Below are positions 44,980 through 55,784 of a DNA stretch of 64,000 nt, piece after piece. The stretch is from Sunxiuqinia indica (GTDB lineage: Bacteria; Bacteroidota; Bacteroidia; Bacteroidales; Prolixibacteraceae): positions 1-64,000 of the forward strand of contig NZ_WVEM01000004.1 in assembly GCF_009847015.1 (NCBI RefSeq). Direction: 5' to 3'. Each line of letters starts with the position of its first letter. Position 1 is the stretch's first letter. The notes under the pieces are model-generated. The model had not been told where the DNA came from. It did no database searches and saw only the letters and a list, made by a program, of their open reading frames with translations. A program made the translations under genes and the position numbers.

Positions 44980-46056
44980 ATGGCATTTATCACATTAGAC
45001 ACCAAGAAACTAAAAAAGAACTACGACTATCTTGAAAAATTACTTTCAAAAAATGGCATTACATGGGCTGTTGTTTCAAAGATGTTGTGCGGAAACAAGA
45101 CCTACCTGGAAGAAGTCATTAAACTGGGAATAAAACAAATGTGTGACTCTCGAGTTTCAAACCTGAAGATGATTAAATCAATATCAGAAGAAGTTGAAAC
45201 GGTTTATATAAAACCACCTCCAAAGCATTCGATTGATGAAATTGTAACGTATGCGGACATTAGTTTTAATACTGAGATTGACACCATTGAGCGACTTTCA
45301 AAGGAAGCTAAAAAGCAAGGAAAGATGCACAAGATCATCATTATGATTGAGACGGGTGAGTTGCGGGAAGGCGTATTGCAAGAGGAGTTTCTTGATTTTT
45401 ATGACGCGGTTTTCAAACTCCCGAATATTAAAGTTGTTGGTATTGGAACCAACCTGACGTGCATGTACGGAATTTTACCCAGTCACGACAAACTGGTTCA
45501 GCTTTGTTTATATGAGCAACTTATCGAGGCCAAGTTCAACAAAGAGATTGAGTACGTATCAGGAGGGGCTTCGGTAACTGTTCCTCTGATCTTTCAAGGG
45601 CTGCTGCCGAAAGGGATCAACCATTTTCGCATTGGCGAAACATTTTTTCTGGGAACCGACGTTTACAACAACGAAACATTTCCGCAAATGGAAAACAATG
45701 TGTTTAAGCTACATGCCGAAATTATCGAGCTCACCGAAAAACGCATGCGCCCGATTGGCGAACTTGGTAAAAATTTACTGGGCGAAACCATCATTTTTGG
45801 AGATGATGTCCAAACCGAAAAATCACACCGCGCATTAATCGATTTAGGACTTTTGGACATTGACGAGAAACACATCAAACTAAGAAATAAAGACCTTAAA
45901 ATTGTTGGGGCTTCTTCCGACATGCTGGTTGTCGATCTGGGTAAAAACAAGGAAAACTATCAGGTTGGGTCTCAGCTCGAATTTGAAATGGACTACATGG
46001 GAGTGCTTCGTTTGATGAACTCCAAATATATTGAAAAAAGGATATTACGCGAATAA
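44980..46056 (+). CDS. Alanine/ornithine racemase family PLP-dependent enzyme
   Basis: The protein has 358 residues. An N-terminal PLP barrel has the Schiff-base Lys in AVVSKMLCG at about residue 34. Further motifs are MCDSRVSN, IIIMIETGELREG, and YVSGGASVTVPLI with the phosphate-binding Gly/Ser. HFRIGETFFLG is the C-terminal barrel motif. A small second domain follows. This fits the alanine/ornithine racemase-like group, not classical Alr, which has a longer C-terminal domain. Substrate is uncertain (ornithine, alanine or another amino acid). Single gene with its own terminator. Confidence 0.8.
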   Translation: MAFITLDTKKLKKNYDYLEKLLSKNGITWAVVSKMLCGNKTYLEEVIKLGIKQMCDSRVSNLKMIKSISEEVETVYIKPPPKHSIDEIVTYADISFNTEIDTIERLSKEAKKQGKMHKIIIMIETGELREGVLQEEFLDFYDAVFKLPNIKVVGIGTNLTCMYGILPSHDKLVQLCLYEQLIEAKFNKEIEYVSGGASVTVPLIFQGLLPKGINHFRIGETFFLGTDVYNNETFPQMENNVFKLHAEIIELTEKRMRPIGELGKNLLGETIIFGDDVQTEKSHRALIDLGLLDIDEKHIKLRNKDLKIVGASSDMLVVDLGKNKENYQVGSQLEFEMDYMGVLRLMNSKYIEKRILRE

Positions 46057-46076
46057 AACCATTCTGGTACTATGGA

Positions 46077-46117
46077 AAGAAAGGGCTAATGATTATGCAT
46101 ATCGTTAGCCCTTTCTT
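46077..46117 (+). terminator. Intrinsic terminator after the racemase gene
   Basis: AAGAAAGGGCTAA and TTAGCCCTTTCTT are perfect reverse complements around a 15-nt loop. Confidence 0.85.
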
Positions 46118-46271
46118 CGTGCCTAAATGGGTAATATCAAAGACGTCACCACGAGACTTAATTTTTTAGACGGGAGGTGAATACATGCTATCGAGCATAC
46201 ATTAAAAGATCTAAAAGTCTTTTAATATGTCTTAATTTTATATGGTGCGCAAGTAAATCAAAATCCTTCTT

Positions 46272-47252
46272 ATGAAAAAATTAACCGTTAAGATTACTGT
46301 CTCTGCATTAGCATTTATCGTATTGGTTGTCGTAGCATTGGTATTCTATGTGAAAGTTATGCTCCCAAACGTTGGCCAAGCACCCGATATGAAAGTCGAA
46401 TTGACACCAGAACGTATTGAGCGCGGAGAATACCTGGCCAACCATGTGATGTCTTGTATTGATTGTCATTCGAGGCGCGATTTCAGTGTTTTCGCTGCGC
46501 CAATGGTTCCGGGAACAAAAGGCCAGGGAGGCGAGGTATTTGATCAGGTCATGGGATTCCCCGGTCGATTTGTATCTCCAAATATTACACCGTCAAAACT
46601 CAGTACATGGACCGATGGCGAGATATTCAGGGCAATTACGAGTGGGGTTTCAAAAGATGGCCGGGCGCTGTTTCCATTAATGCCACATCCACACTATGGC
46701 GAAGTTGACGTGGAGGATATTAAGTCAGTTATTGCGTACTTGCGTTCATTGGCACCAATAGAAAATACCCCGGAAGCATCATCTCCTGATTTTCCGATGA
46801 ATATAATTATTAACACGATTCCTAAAAAAGCTAATCCCTCAAAAAAGCCTGATGAATCAGATCAGATTAATTATGGCAAATATTTGGTAAATGCTGCTGC
46901 CTGCATGGATTGTCACACCCGACAGGAAAAGGGTAAGTTTGTTGGTGATCCGTTTGGTGGAGGAATGGAATTTGGGTTTCCTGATGGTTCTGTTTTACGC
47001 TCAGCGAATATTACACCGACCGAATCAGGAATTGGATATTGGACAGAGAAAGATTTTATTGATCGGTTTCGGACGTTCTCCGATTCAGCGTTCGAACGAA
47101 TTAAAGTTGCACCGGGAGAGTTTCAAACTTTAATGCCCTGGACATTTTATGCCGGCATGAAAACTGAAGATTTAAAAGCCATTTTTGCTTATTTACAAAC
47201 GTTGAAACCTTCAGAAAATGAGATTGTACTATTTACTCCTGCTGAAGAATAA
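46272..47252 (+). CDS. Dihaem c-type cytochrome, membrane-anchored
   Basis: The protein has 326 residues. An N-terminal hydrophobic helix (VSALAFIVLVVVALVFYVKVML) serves as uncleaved anchor or signal. Two haem c sites follow: CIDCH at about residue 62 and CMDCH at about 211, each in its own cytochrome c domain, with likely axial Met residues (FPLMPHPHY, FQTLMPWTF). The repeat structure resembles cytochrome subunits of alcohol or gluconate dehydrogenases and other periplasmic electron-transfer proteins. No dehydrogenase partner lies next to it, so the electron donor is unknown. Confidence 0.87.
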   Translation: MKKLTVKITVSALAFIVLVVVALVFYVKVMLPNVGQAPDMKVELTPERIERGEYLANHVMSCIDCHSRRDFSVFAAPMVPGTKGQGGEVFDQVMGFPGRFVSPNITPSKLSTWTDGEIFRAITSGVSKDGRALFPLMPHPHYGEVDVEDIKSVIAYLRSLAPIENTPEASSPDFPMNIIINTIPKKANPSKKPDESDQINYGKYLVNAAACMDCHTRQEKGKFVGDPFGGGMEFGFPDGSVLRSANITPTESGIGYWTEKDFIDRFRTFSDSAFERIKVAPGEFQTLMPWTFYAGMKTEDLKAIFAYLQTLKPSENEIVLFTPAEE

Positions 47253-47495
47253 ATGCTTTTATGATGACTCTCGTGGTAAACAAGATATTTCATAGCGGAC
47301 GATATTGCTTAACGAAGAACATTTGTACTTAATACATTTTTAGAGCTCTCAGTAAAGCTGTCATGAAATAAAGATTACTCTACGTTAAAAACACAATATG
47401 GGAGAAACGGAAAGCGTGTCAGAATCAGACTTACAGAAACAAAAAAAGAGAGATCATCAGACCGCTCTTTCTTCACTTTTATCAATATGATTTAA

Positions 47496-48161
47496 CTATA
47501 TTTCAATGTCATATAAATCTGCACCATCTTTTTCAAACTGAGCGATACTAATGTCAGTCATGGGGTGTTTGATTAATTGCATCAATAAATCGGGGCTAAT
47601 TGTTGCCGAATGAGAACCATTCATACTGACCCGGTAAATTTGGTCAACTGTTTTAAAGCTGGCGGCCAGTACTTTTGTATCTAATTTGTATTCGTCCATA
47701 TTTCTGGCAATGTCACGTACGACTTCGATACCGTGTGACGAAATATTGTCTAAGCGACTAACATACGGAGCAACAAAGTCGGCTCCGGCTTTCGCAGCCA
47801 CCAAGGCTTGCTGCTGTGTGAAAATGGCTGTTGCTGTTACTTTTATTCCAGCATCTTTCAGAATACGCATAGCTTTGAACCCTTCCGGGAAAACCGGGAT
47901 TTTGGCATAAAAGTTATCACCCAAATCGAAATACGTTTTGTACTTTTTCGCTTCTTTCACAATTTCGTCAGAAGTAGAGCTCATTACCTGAACATGCATC
48001 ATACCATCGCCCACAATTTTCGAAACCTCATCAATAGCAACTGAAAGTTTCATTCCCGACTGTTTTAGTATCGTCGGATTTGTTGTAACTCCTTCTAGAG
48101 GGAAAAAATTGTATAGTTCCTTCAAGGCTTTAATATCAGCCGTGTCTGCCATGTAAATCAT
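47496..48161 (-). CDS. Transaldolase-like fructose-6-phosphate aldolase (TalB/FSA family)
   Basis: This is a 221-residue short transaldolase. Motifs are ADTADI, EGVTTNPTILKQSG, the Schiff-base Lys in YAKIPVFPEGFKAM at about residue 87, TATAIFTQQQALVAAKAGADFVAPYVSRLDN, and AASFKT. Short members cleave fructose-6-phosphate to dihydroxyacetone and glyceraldehyde-3-phosphate or act as true transaldolases. It is the last gene of a minus-strand group of sugar-phosphate enzymes. Confidence 0.88.
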   Translation of the reverse strand: MIYMADTADIKALKELYNFFPLEGVTTNPTILKQSGMKLSVAIDEVSKIVGDGMMHVQVMSSTSDEIVKEAKKYKTYFDLGDNFYAKIPVFPEGFKAMRILKDAGIKVTATAIFTQQQALVAAKAGADFVAPYVSRLDNISSHGIEVVRDIARNMDEYKLDTKVLAASFKTVDQIYRVSMNGSHSATISPDLLMQLIKHPMTDISIAQFEKDGADLYDIEI

Positions 48162-48258
48162 AACGTTTTACTTTTTTGCAACAAAAAACGCAAGACTCAT
48201 TGAGAGTTTTCAACTATCAATATAATCCTGCGTCAGTTCGTTTATTTTAAATTTTCAA

Positions 48259-49530
48259 TTAAATATCTTTCGCATTTGCCAGAAGATAATCTTCAGCTTC
48301 GACGGACCAAAGTTCGTTATTATTCTCACATATTTCGTGCAACTTAGCAAATAAAGGATCAGATTTACCCTTTTCTTTAAATTCAGAAATGGCTGTTAAC
48401 GGAATTTCCTTATGGGTGTAAATTAATTTCTTTCCTCCCGGAATATTCGGCAAGTCAAGAGTTGTATCAATCACGGCATTCAACCCACCAATATGGGTTA
48501 CTAATCCGGCAGGATCCAGTCCCTTTCCGAACATCTCGAGCGATTCAACCATGTCATCATTATTTCCTCCTGACGTACCCACAATGTGCGTTGAGCCATA
48601 GTGTACGTTATAGAAATTCATTTTAGCACTAAAATCAGTATTGCTCGGACCAGCAAAAAAGTTCAAACATCCATCATTTGAAAGAATGGCATCGCCTTGC
48701 TCGATTACCGGAGGTACAGGAGCAAAAACAAAAACGTCGTTATAACCTTCATCATTAGTCAGACCACGCAGTTTACCAACAGGATCTTCACCGCTTGTAT
48801 TCAGGTAAACCAACTCAATCCCTTTTGATTTCGCCCATTCGGGAGAATAAATGGTTGCCGCTCTGTCCAAACGTGCCTGATCAATATCGGTTACAACCAT
48901 TAATGATGGTTTACGGTCTTCACGCATAATCACATAATTGATCGCTGCCAATCCCATGGGGCCAACTCCTGCCAGAATCGCCATTTTTCCACCATCAACA
49001 ATTTCCATATCGTGCTTGTACGATCCGGGAGTGGTATGATAATTGGCATGCATCGCACCAATTACACAGCTTAACGGCTCAGCTAATGATGCCGGATAAT
49101 AACCTGGTCCTTCATAAGCCAGCAGGCAATCCTGCTCCAACACATCTTTCGGAATGATCACATAAGTCGCATCGCCACCAATAAACTGGTACGAATAACC
49201 CGGAGCGCTGAGCACTCCAACAGGACCATCCTTGTAATAGATAGCAGGCTGAATCGAATATTTCTGACCTGCCTTGAATTTATTCTGCCATTTAGCCCCC
49301 ACTTCAACAATTTCGCCGGCAAACTCATGGCCAATTAAAATTGGCTTCTCAGCCACATCATTTGGGATACGCTTGTGATCGGTTCCCTGTGTTGCTGCTT
49401 TGTACGACGACATACAAATACTGTCGGAAACTACTTTGGCTAAAATCTCATCATCTTTGATTGCGGGAAGTTCAAATTCTTCCAAACGCAAATCTTTTTT
49501 ACCGTATAATCGAACTGCTTTTGTTTTCAT
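48259..49530 (-). CDS. Zinc-dependent alcohol/polyol dehydrogenase (sorbose-1-phosphate reductase-like)
   Basis: This 423-residue medium-chain dehydrogenase has a catalytic zinc Cys in SICMSSYKAA at about residue 38 and GHEFAGEIVEVG at about 67-78. The nucleotide-binding fold contains AILAGVGPMGLAAINYV at about 193, and IVGTSGGNNDDM lies near the C-terminus. It lacks the four-Cys structural zinc cluster typical of many family members, as in sorbose-1-phosphate reductase relatives. With the aldolase/SDR fusion next to it, a sugar- or polyol-phosphate oxidation step is likely. The substrate is inferred only. Confidence 0.8.
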   Translation of the reverse strand: MKTKAVRLYGKKDLRLEEFELPAIKDDEILAKVVSDSICMSSYKAATQGTDHKRIPNDVAEKPILIGHEFAGEIVEVGAKWQNKFKAGQKYSIQPAIYYKDGPVGVLSAPGYSYQFIGGDATYVIIPKDVLEQDCLLAYEGPGYYPASLAEPLSCVIGAMHANYHTTPGSYKHDMEIVDGGKMAILAGVGPMGLAAINYVIMREDRKPSLMVVTDIDQARLDRAATIYSPEWAKSKGIELVYLNTSGEDPVGKLRGLTNDEGYNDVFVFAPVPPVIEQGDAILSNDGCLNFFAGPSNTDFSAKMNFYNVHYGSTHIVGTSGGNNDDMVESLEMFGKGLDPAGLVTHIGGLNAVIDTTLDLPNIPGGKKLIYTHKEIPLTAISEFKEKGKSDPLFAKLHEICENNNELWSVEAEDYLLANAKDI

Positions 49531-49561
49531 ATTGTCTTATTTTTTCATTTTTCAATAACCC

Positions 49562-49622
49562 GTCATTCCAAACTTGTTTCGGAATCTGTCTGCAAAGAGA
49601 TCCTGAAACAAGTTCAGGAAGA
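49562..49622. repeat. REP-like inverted repeat
   Basis: TTCCAAACTTGTTTCGGAATCT and AGATCCTGAAACAAGTTCAGGA (each about 22 nt, shown without flanks) are near-complementary, separated by a short loop. The motif CGTCATTCC...GGAAGAC is a familiar dispersed palindrome in Bacteroidota intergenic DNA. It lies between two genes and may also work as a processing or termination signal. Confidence 0.5.
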
Positions 49623-49647
49623 CTCCCTCAAAAAGGACAAATATCCC

Positions 49648-51633
49648 TTATTTCAACATATTTTGTCCGCCGGTTACAGGTACTGCCTGCCCGGTTTCGT
49701 ATTCCTGCTCCATCACGTAAAAGATGGCTCTCATCACATCAAGTGGCGTACATCCACGGCCGGCAGGCACCTGCGCTTCGTAGAATTTCTTCACATCTTC
49801 AATGGTTTTAGCTCCCGGTACTTTCCCCGCTCGTAAGTACTGCACAAACAATCCGTTTTCCGGATCAGCCCAAAGTGGCCCATCGAAAAAGTTACCCGGA
49901 CAAATGGAATTCACCTTGATTCTTGATGGCATTAATTCCAAAGCGAACGACTGAGTTAAGCCAATTCCACCAAATTTACCACCGGCATAAGCAAAGTTCT
50001 TGTTACTTCCTTTCAGTCCCGATTTTGAGTTAATTTGAATGATATCCGCAAAATGATCCGGATTAAACTGGTTTTGCAATTTCATAACTGCCGAAGCATA
50101 TTTTGAACAAATAAAATAAGCTGAGTAATTCACCTTCGTCATCAACTCAAAAGTTTCAGGAGTCATTTCATCCAAACCCCCTGCACGAAGAATGCCGGCA
50201 TTACTGATAAAAGCATCCAAGCCACCAAAATTAATGACCGTTTCAAAAACCAGATTATTTACTGAGTCTGCATTCGAAACATCAGCTTTTACAAACAGAG
50301 CCTTATTTTTTCTTTTAACAGCATTCAGTTCAGTGGCGAATTCCTGTCCTTTTTCAGCATTCAAGTCTGCGATTACCACATTTGCTCCGTGATTCATCAG
50401 TTCTTCCACGATACCTGCACCAAACCCCTGAGCTCCGCCGGTTACAATAATAACCTTGCGATCAACGCGACCTGCTGTTGCTCCAAGCGATATTTTAGAA
50501 CGATACTGTTCCACTTCCCAGCTTTCGATGAATTCGATTTGTGCTTTGCTCATGGGATGCTGCCCACCAAACGAATCGGCGAATTGAGCGATACGACAGT
50601 GATCGGTCACTACATCGACCAAAATCCCGGCTCCTTCAGCATGATCGGCCATGACAATAACACCCAATCCGGAAGCAAAAATCACTTTCGGTAATTTTCC
50701 TTTTTCTGATTGATAGTTTTCAATTCCGGCTTTTACATCTGTTAAAAATGCCGCTACATCTTCCTTAAAATCAACATACAAATAAGATGAATTGGCATAC
50801 ACAATACCATCAGGAGTAAAGGGTAAAGAAATAGCCTGGCGATTTTCTTTTTGCAAGTATTTATCTAACAGCGTGCTGTTTGCCAGCTGAACAGTTTTTA
50901 ATCCGTCGCCAGAAACCATCATACGAATGGCAGGAATAATTTTGTCGGCACTTGAATGGACAGGTAAAACTTCATTTAGAGGTTCTTCGCCATAAGCAGC
51001 GTTCAATTTCTCATCAATCTCATTGTAGGCCACATGAATTTCCTCAATTGAGTTTCCACCAACAAACACCCCGTGGTTTTGCAGGAAAATAACGGCAGGT
51101 TCTTTTCCTTTTTCTGCGCGGTACTTGAGAATTTCCTTTTCAATCACTTTAAACAGAATATATCCCGGGTCCTCGTAGCCAATATAAAGCACATCATCAC
51201 CAAACAGTTCTGCTGTTTTTTCAGCGACCTGGTTACTACACATCAAACCGTTTACTTTGGTTGAATGGGTGTGCACGACCAGCGAATAATCAATCAGGTT
51301 GTGTAATGAAGTTTCAACCGAAGGTCGCTGTCCTTTCTCCGGTTCCACCCGGCTTTTCATCAAGTCTTTAACAATTTCATCCTCTCGTTTCAATACATCA
51401 TCAGAGTATTGTTTGGTATGTACTTCGGCCAATATCGAACGATCTAACTTGGCAAAGCCATTCTCTTCAATCGTTGCCAATGCAAATCCACTGGCTTTAA
51501 TCCAAATATATTTATCGTTTTTGTATGAAGTATTACCACCTCCGGCCAACACGTAGTCTTTCTGTTTGCCATAAAACTGCGATACTTCAATGAGGTCTTT
51601 TATTCCTTGTTCCATAATTGTATTAAATTCCAA
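49648..51633 (-). CDS. Class II aldolase / short-chain dehydrogenase fusion
   Basis: The protein has 661 residues. The N-terminal class II aldolase domain (about 10-380) has its zinc ligands in VVHTHSTKVNG and in QNHGVFVGG, as in rhamnulose- or fuculose-phosphate aldolases. The C-terminal SDR domain (about 390-660) has VTGGAQGFGAGIVEEL and the catalytic FAYAGGKFGG (YxxxK). The layout equals bifunctional rhamnulose-1-phosphate aldolase/lactaldehyde dehydrogenase proteins. No rhamnose kinase, isomerase or regulator is present nearby, so the true sugar phosphate is open. Confidence 0.85.
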   Translation of the reverse strand: MEFNTIMEQGIKDLIEVSQFYGKQKDYVLAGGGNTSYKNDKYIWIKASGFALATIEENGFAKLDRSILAEVHTKQYSDDVLKREDEIVKDLMKSRVEPEKGQRPSVETSLHNLIDYSLVVHTHSTKVNGLMCSNQVAEKTAELFGDDVLYIGYEDPGYILFKVIEKEILKYRAEKGKEPAVIFLQNHGVFVGGNSIEEIHVAYNEIDEKLNAAYGEEPLNEVLPVHSSADKIIPAIRMMVSGDGLKTVQLANSTLLDKYLQKENRQAISLPFTPDGIVYANSSYLYVDFKEDVAAFLTDVKAGIENYQSEKGKLPKVIFASGLGVIVMADHAEGAGILVDVVTDHCRIAQFADSFGGQHPMSKAQIEFIESWEVEQYRSKISLGATAGRVDRKVIIVTGGAQGFGAGIVEELMNHGANVVIADLNAEKGQEFATELNAVKRKNKALFVKADVSNADSVNNLVFETVINFGGLDAFISNAGILRAGGLDEMTPETFELMTKVNYSAYFICSKYASAVMKLQNQFNPDHFADIIQINSKSGLKGSNKNFAYAGGKFGGIGLTQSFALELMPSRIKVNSICPGNFFDGPLWADPENGLFVQYLRAGKVPGAKTIEDVKKFYEAQVPAGRGCTPLDVMRAIFYVMEQEYETGQAVPVTGGQNMLK

Positions 51634-51724
51634 AATTCATGTTTCAAATTCCAAGTTGCATGTCTTCGTGAGTTTCCGCCCCCCTTCTGCCGTTCGTCCC
51701 ACACAAGATCATTGTAGCCGTTTG

Positions 51725-52954
51725 CTATTTCACAAAGTGACTGATGACTGCATGCCCCAGGGCTACAAACTCATCACGCTCGGACAACTTGGCTTTACCG
51801 GTTGCATCCAGAAAACCCTCTTTATCGCTGGCCAACAAGTATTGATGTGCTGCGACAACGCATGCTCCTTCGTACCCGATTTTTTTCATTGCAGGGCTAA
51901 GCTCTTTCCCATCGCCACCAAAAATAGTTATTGGATCAAGCTTCGGCGTGTTGTGCTCGGTACCAAACGTAATTACAAATCCTTTATCGTTGAAGAAGTT
52001 GACAAACTTCTCTAAAATCTCAGGATTATTTCTTCCCGGAATCAATTCCAGTGAATAGACATTTTTAGCAAGTAAGCTCTGGTATAGTTTTTCATAGTCA
52101 CCCTCAAAATCGGTGAACTCACCTTTCGGGTTATCCAATAAAACCGGGTAGCAAGGGATGCCCCCAGCGTGAGTAATTAAGTCAATCACCTGCTCCAAAC
52201 TTAAAAAAGCTTTGTCATCTTCCGCAACAAATGCTTTTCCTCCAGACTTTAGTAGGTTCCCACGAATTTCATTTTCCAATCCGGCAAAATCATCCATCGC
52301 AGACTTCGGCTCTTTTCCACTAAATATTTTTTCCCAAACTGCTTTTTGCTGTTCTTCGGAAGTGTATTTGGCAGCAATAGCTTCTCGCAATGCTTTGGCA
52401 ATATGACGTTCGCGAAGTAGGTTTTTCGCGTATGTTGCTTTCATCTTATCAAATGAGAAGTTTATATCTTCGCCTAATTCTTTCAACCAGGCATTCAATT
52501 TCTCTATCATCTCTGCCGTTTGCCGATTGCTCTCATCCTGAACGGACAACAAACGCTCAAGCATTTTGGCATTCATCTCAACCGGATACTTCAATCCTTT
52601 ACCACTAAAATAAGTTCTCCCGGGATTGTTAGGGTCATTTACCCGAACACCTTCAGCCTGCAAATCCTTTTGCAAAGCCATAAATTCAATATTGAATAAA
52701 GGGAAGATATTAAACTTCTTGGCTTGCCTGTTAAATTCAACGTAACCATCAGTTGTGTAAAAGTCATTAATTCCTAACACCTTCACTCCTTCCTCTTCAG
52801 CCATTTCAAAAACCTGAATAATTTCGGAAAATGCACTAAACGAATAGGGTGTATGGAAATGTCCATTCACCGGAAGTATATTTTCACTCACCTCCAACAC
52901 TTCGGATAAAAGCTTGCGTTCTTGTGGATATTGTTTAAAAATTGATTCACTCAT
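51725..52954 (-). CDS. PHP-domain phosphoesterase-like protein
   Basis: The protein has 409 residues. The N-terminal PHP motif NGHFHTPYSF gives a metal-binding HxH at about residues 33-35. GINDFYTTDGY and LFNIEFMAL follow. Near the C-terminus ITFGTEHNTPKLDPI supplies further ligands. A helical insertion of about 130 residues separates the two halves. PHP proteins are metal-dependent phosphoesterases, e.g. histidinol-phosphate or sugar-phosphate phosphatases. The neighbourhood of sugar-phosphate enzymes suggests the latter. Starts at 52954; 92 nt separate it from the fusion gene. Confidence 0.72.
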   Translation of the reverse strand: MSESIFKQYPQERKLLSEVLEVSENILPVNGHFHTPYSFSAFSEIIQVFEMAEEEGVKVLGINDFYTTDGYVEFNRQAKKFNIFPLFNIEFMALQKDLQAEGVRVNDPNNPGRTYFSGKGLKYPVEMNAKMLERLLSVQDESNRQTAEMIEKLNAWLKELGEDINFSFDKMKATYAKNLLRERHIAKALREAIAAKYTSEEQQKAVWEKIFSGKEPKSAMDDFAGLENEIRGNLLKSGGKAFVAEDDKAFLSLEQVIDLITHAGGIPCYPVLLDNPKGEFTDFEGDYEKLYQSLLAKNVYSLELIPGRNNPEILEKFVNFFNDKGFVITFGTEHNTPKLDPITIFGGDGKELSPAMKKIGYEGACVVAAHQYLLASDKEGFLDATGKAKLSERDEFVALGHAVISHFVK

Positions 52955-53108
52955 ACGGTTTTCATCTATAGTTTATTGATTGTACTACAAAAGAAGAAAA
53001 ACAACAAGCAAAAACCATCCTTTGGTATCCTGTATGCCGGACAGAAAGCTTGTCGTATAATTAATCAGGGCACGAAATCTCGCAACCTGACAAAGTTGTC
53101 AATCGCCC

Positions 53109-53264
53109 TTATCGGCTAAAGTAAATTACATACTTTTCGTCCGATTTTTTCTTCATCCAATGCCGGTAGTTCATGCTCAGCGATTTATCCAGCAATGGAG
53201 CCGGGATAAACGGAGCAATAACTTCCAACAACTCATCGTCGCCCAGCTTTTTGTTGACATGCTT
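53109..53264 (-). other. In-frame coding tail after the adenosine deaminase stop codon
   Basis: The frame of the adenosine deaminase continues beyond its TGA for 51 sense codons to TAA at 53109-53111. The translation (including HVNKKLGDDELLEVIAPF and NYRHWMKKKSDEKYVIYFSR) reads like real protein. No ATG or GTG lies at its beginning. It may be a stop-codon readthrough extension, a separate gene with an unusual start, or the remnant of a neighbour fused by deletion. Confidence 0.4.
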
Positions 53265-54293
<1,029 letters not shown>

Positions 54294-54521
54294 TTAATCC
54301 TGCAAAGTTGCAGCTTTTAGGTTATAACCTGCAAGAGGAAGAAAAGTTTTTTTTTGAAATTCAACAGAAACCTGTAGCTACTGAAGAAAGCCCTGTTAAG
54401 TGTATCCGGTCCCTGTTATTAAATTCCGCTTGCAGAACATCAGATTTGTCTTACAGAACACTAAAATCGCTATGAAGAACAGTTCCGCACCTAACATATA
54501 GTGTTCTGCATACTAATTATT

Positions 54522-55307
54522 TTATTCTGCACGCTCTCTCAACTGTTCTGCAGAGTCTTTTCGGTGTTCTGCAACTGCTTTTTTACTATTTCGCGATTGT
54601 TTTCGAGCCCTGCCCTTCCGATGCATGTACTGGCTCCGGTAGCCAATTCGCCTGTCCTCATTATTCCGAAACACGTATTTGCCACAGCTGTACAGTTCGT
54701 CTACCGCCTCCTTGAAGTAAGCATAGGCGCGGTCGCGCAGGTCTTTTGTTTCGCCCCGCGGTGGGTGGGCGGCGGCAGCCAGCCCTGGAAGTTCATCGGA
54801 CAGTTGCCGCGCCTGAGCAAGCGCTCTTGTATCGAAATGAATGGCTTGAAGTAAGTCCTGGTGAGCTTCGCCCAACACGGCCAAGTCATTCAGCGATTGG
54901 TAAAGTGCCGCATGCGGACTTACCCGGGCAATTTGCCGTAGCTTTTCCTGCAGCTTCGGGTGCTTGCGGAAGGCATACCGAAGGCTTTTCGTAACGCTAA
55001 CATGTAATTGCTTTCCTTCCCTGAGCTTATCCTGAAAGACATCCATCATCGCGGGAGACTGCCGCTTCTCTTTATTCCATTGCAACTGGAAATAGCTCAA
55101 CAGCTCGTAGCGCAGGAGGAAGGTATCGAGCACTTCGGCTGACAAACCCGCATCCAACAGCTCGGGCCAGTCGTCCTTGCTCCATAAATACAGGTCGTTG
55201 GCTTCCTGCAGGTAGACCGATATGGGCATGGAAGGACGTTTGAGTTGGCTGGGGGGAATAGCTTGTAACAGCTCGATGTGATTTTCGGTAGGTTTGAAAT
55301 CGCTCAT
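54522..55307 (-). CDS. Hypothetical helical protein with basic C-terminus
   Basis: The protein has 261 residues. The first 200 are mainly amphipathic helices (VLDTFLLRYELLSYFQLQW, SVTKSLRYAFRKHPKLQEKLRQI, DLRDRAYAYFKEAVDELYSCGKYVF). The last 45 are highly basic (YMHRKGRARKQSRNSKKAVAEHRKD) and could bind nucleic acid. It has no signal peptide or known domain. The codon composition is more GC-rich than its neighbours, which may mean recent acquisition. It is monocistronic. Confidence 0.6.
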   Translation of the reverse strand: MSDFKPTENHIELLQAIPPSQLKRPSMPISVYLQEANDLYLWSKDDWPELLDAGLSAEVLDTFLLRYELLSYFQLQWNKEKRQSPAMMDVFQDKLREGKQLHVSVTKSLRYAFRKHPKLQEKLRQIARVSPHAALYQSLNDLAVLGEAHQDLLQAIHFDTRALAQARQLSDELPGLAAAAHPPRGETKDLRDRAYAYFKEAVDELYSCGKYVFRNNEDRRIGYRSQYMHRKGRARKQSRNSKKAVAEHRKDSAEQLRERAE

Positions 55308-55784
55308 GATTTTTGGTTAAAATGAATGAAGCTTCAATTTAACAAAAATTGATTATATGATGACGCTATTGACACCATAAATAGGCCAACCCCATTTCTT
55401 CTATTTCGCTGCCGGCATGCGCCGCATCGCAAAATGGCTATTTTTTGATCGATGCTTATTTGTCCTCGTGCCGGACGGGCACCTCCTTTTCCAATCGATG
55501 AAAAGGAGGAAAAAATCTTGTCAAAGTGATCCTTCTCCTCACGTCAGGATTTTTTCTTTCCGGCGCACGGCCCGGGCGACTTTGACGGCCTGCGCCGCTT
55601 TTCGCCTTGCGGCGAAGTCGGGGACTTAAATCATTAAAGCTCATGCGGCAGCAACTGGATTCACTCCCGCTATCATTGTCTTACCAGACAGGTTTTACTT
55701 TTTGGCTTGATCCAATACCCAAACCGCTACGCGGTCCAATAAAGCATCAGAAAATCCAGCTACTAAAACAAACGGTTACAAGAA
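55308..55784. other. GC-rich intergenic region, probable dispersed repeat
   Basis: There are 477 nt with no supported gene. About 55480-55625 is GC-rich with nested hairpins (TTCGCCTTGCGGCGAA; GGCCCGGGC) and CTCCTTTTCC/GGAAAAGGAG-like complementarity around ATCGATGAAAAGGAGG. Similar segments are familiar to me as interspersed sequence in Bacteroidota. The short frames here lack protein character. Confidence 0.4.

Noticed and set aside
49461..49811. Plus-strand ORF across the gap between the Zn dehydrogenase and aldolase/SDR genes
   Set aside because: Runs through a REP-like repeat and two antisense coding ends; no start context or domain.
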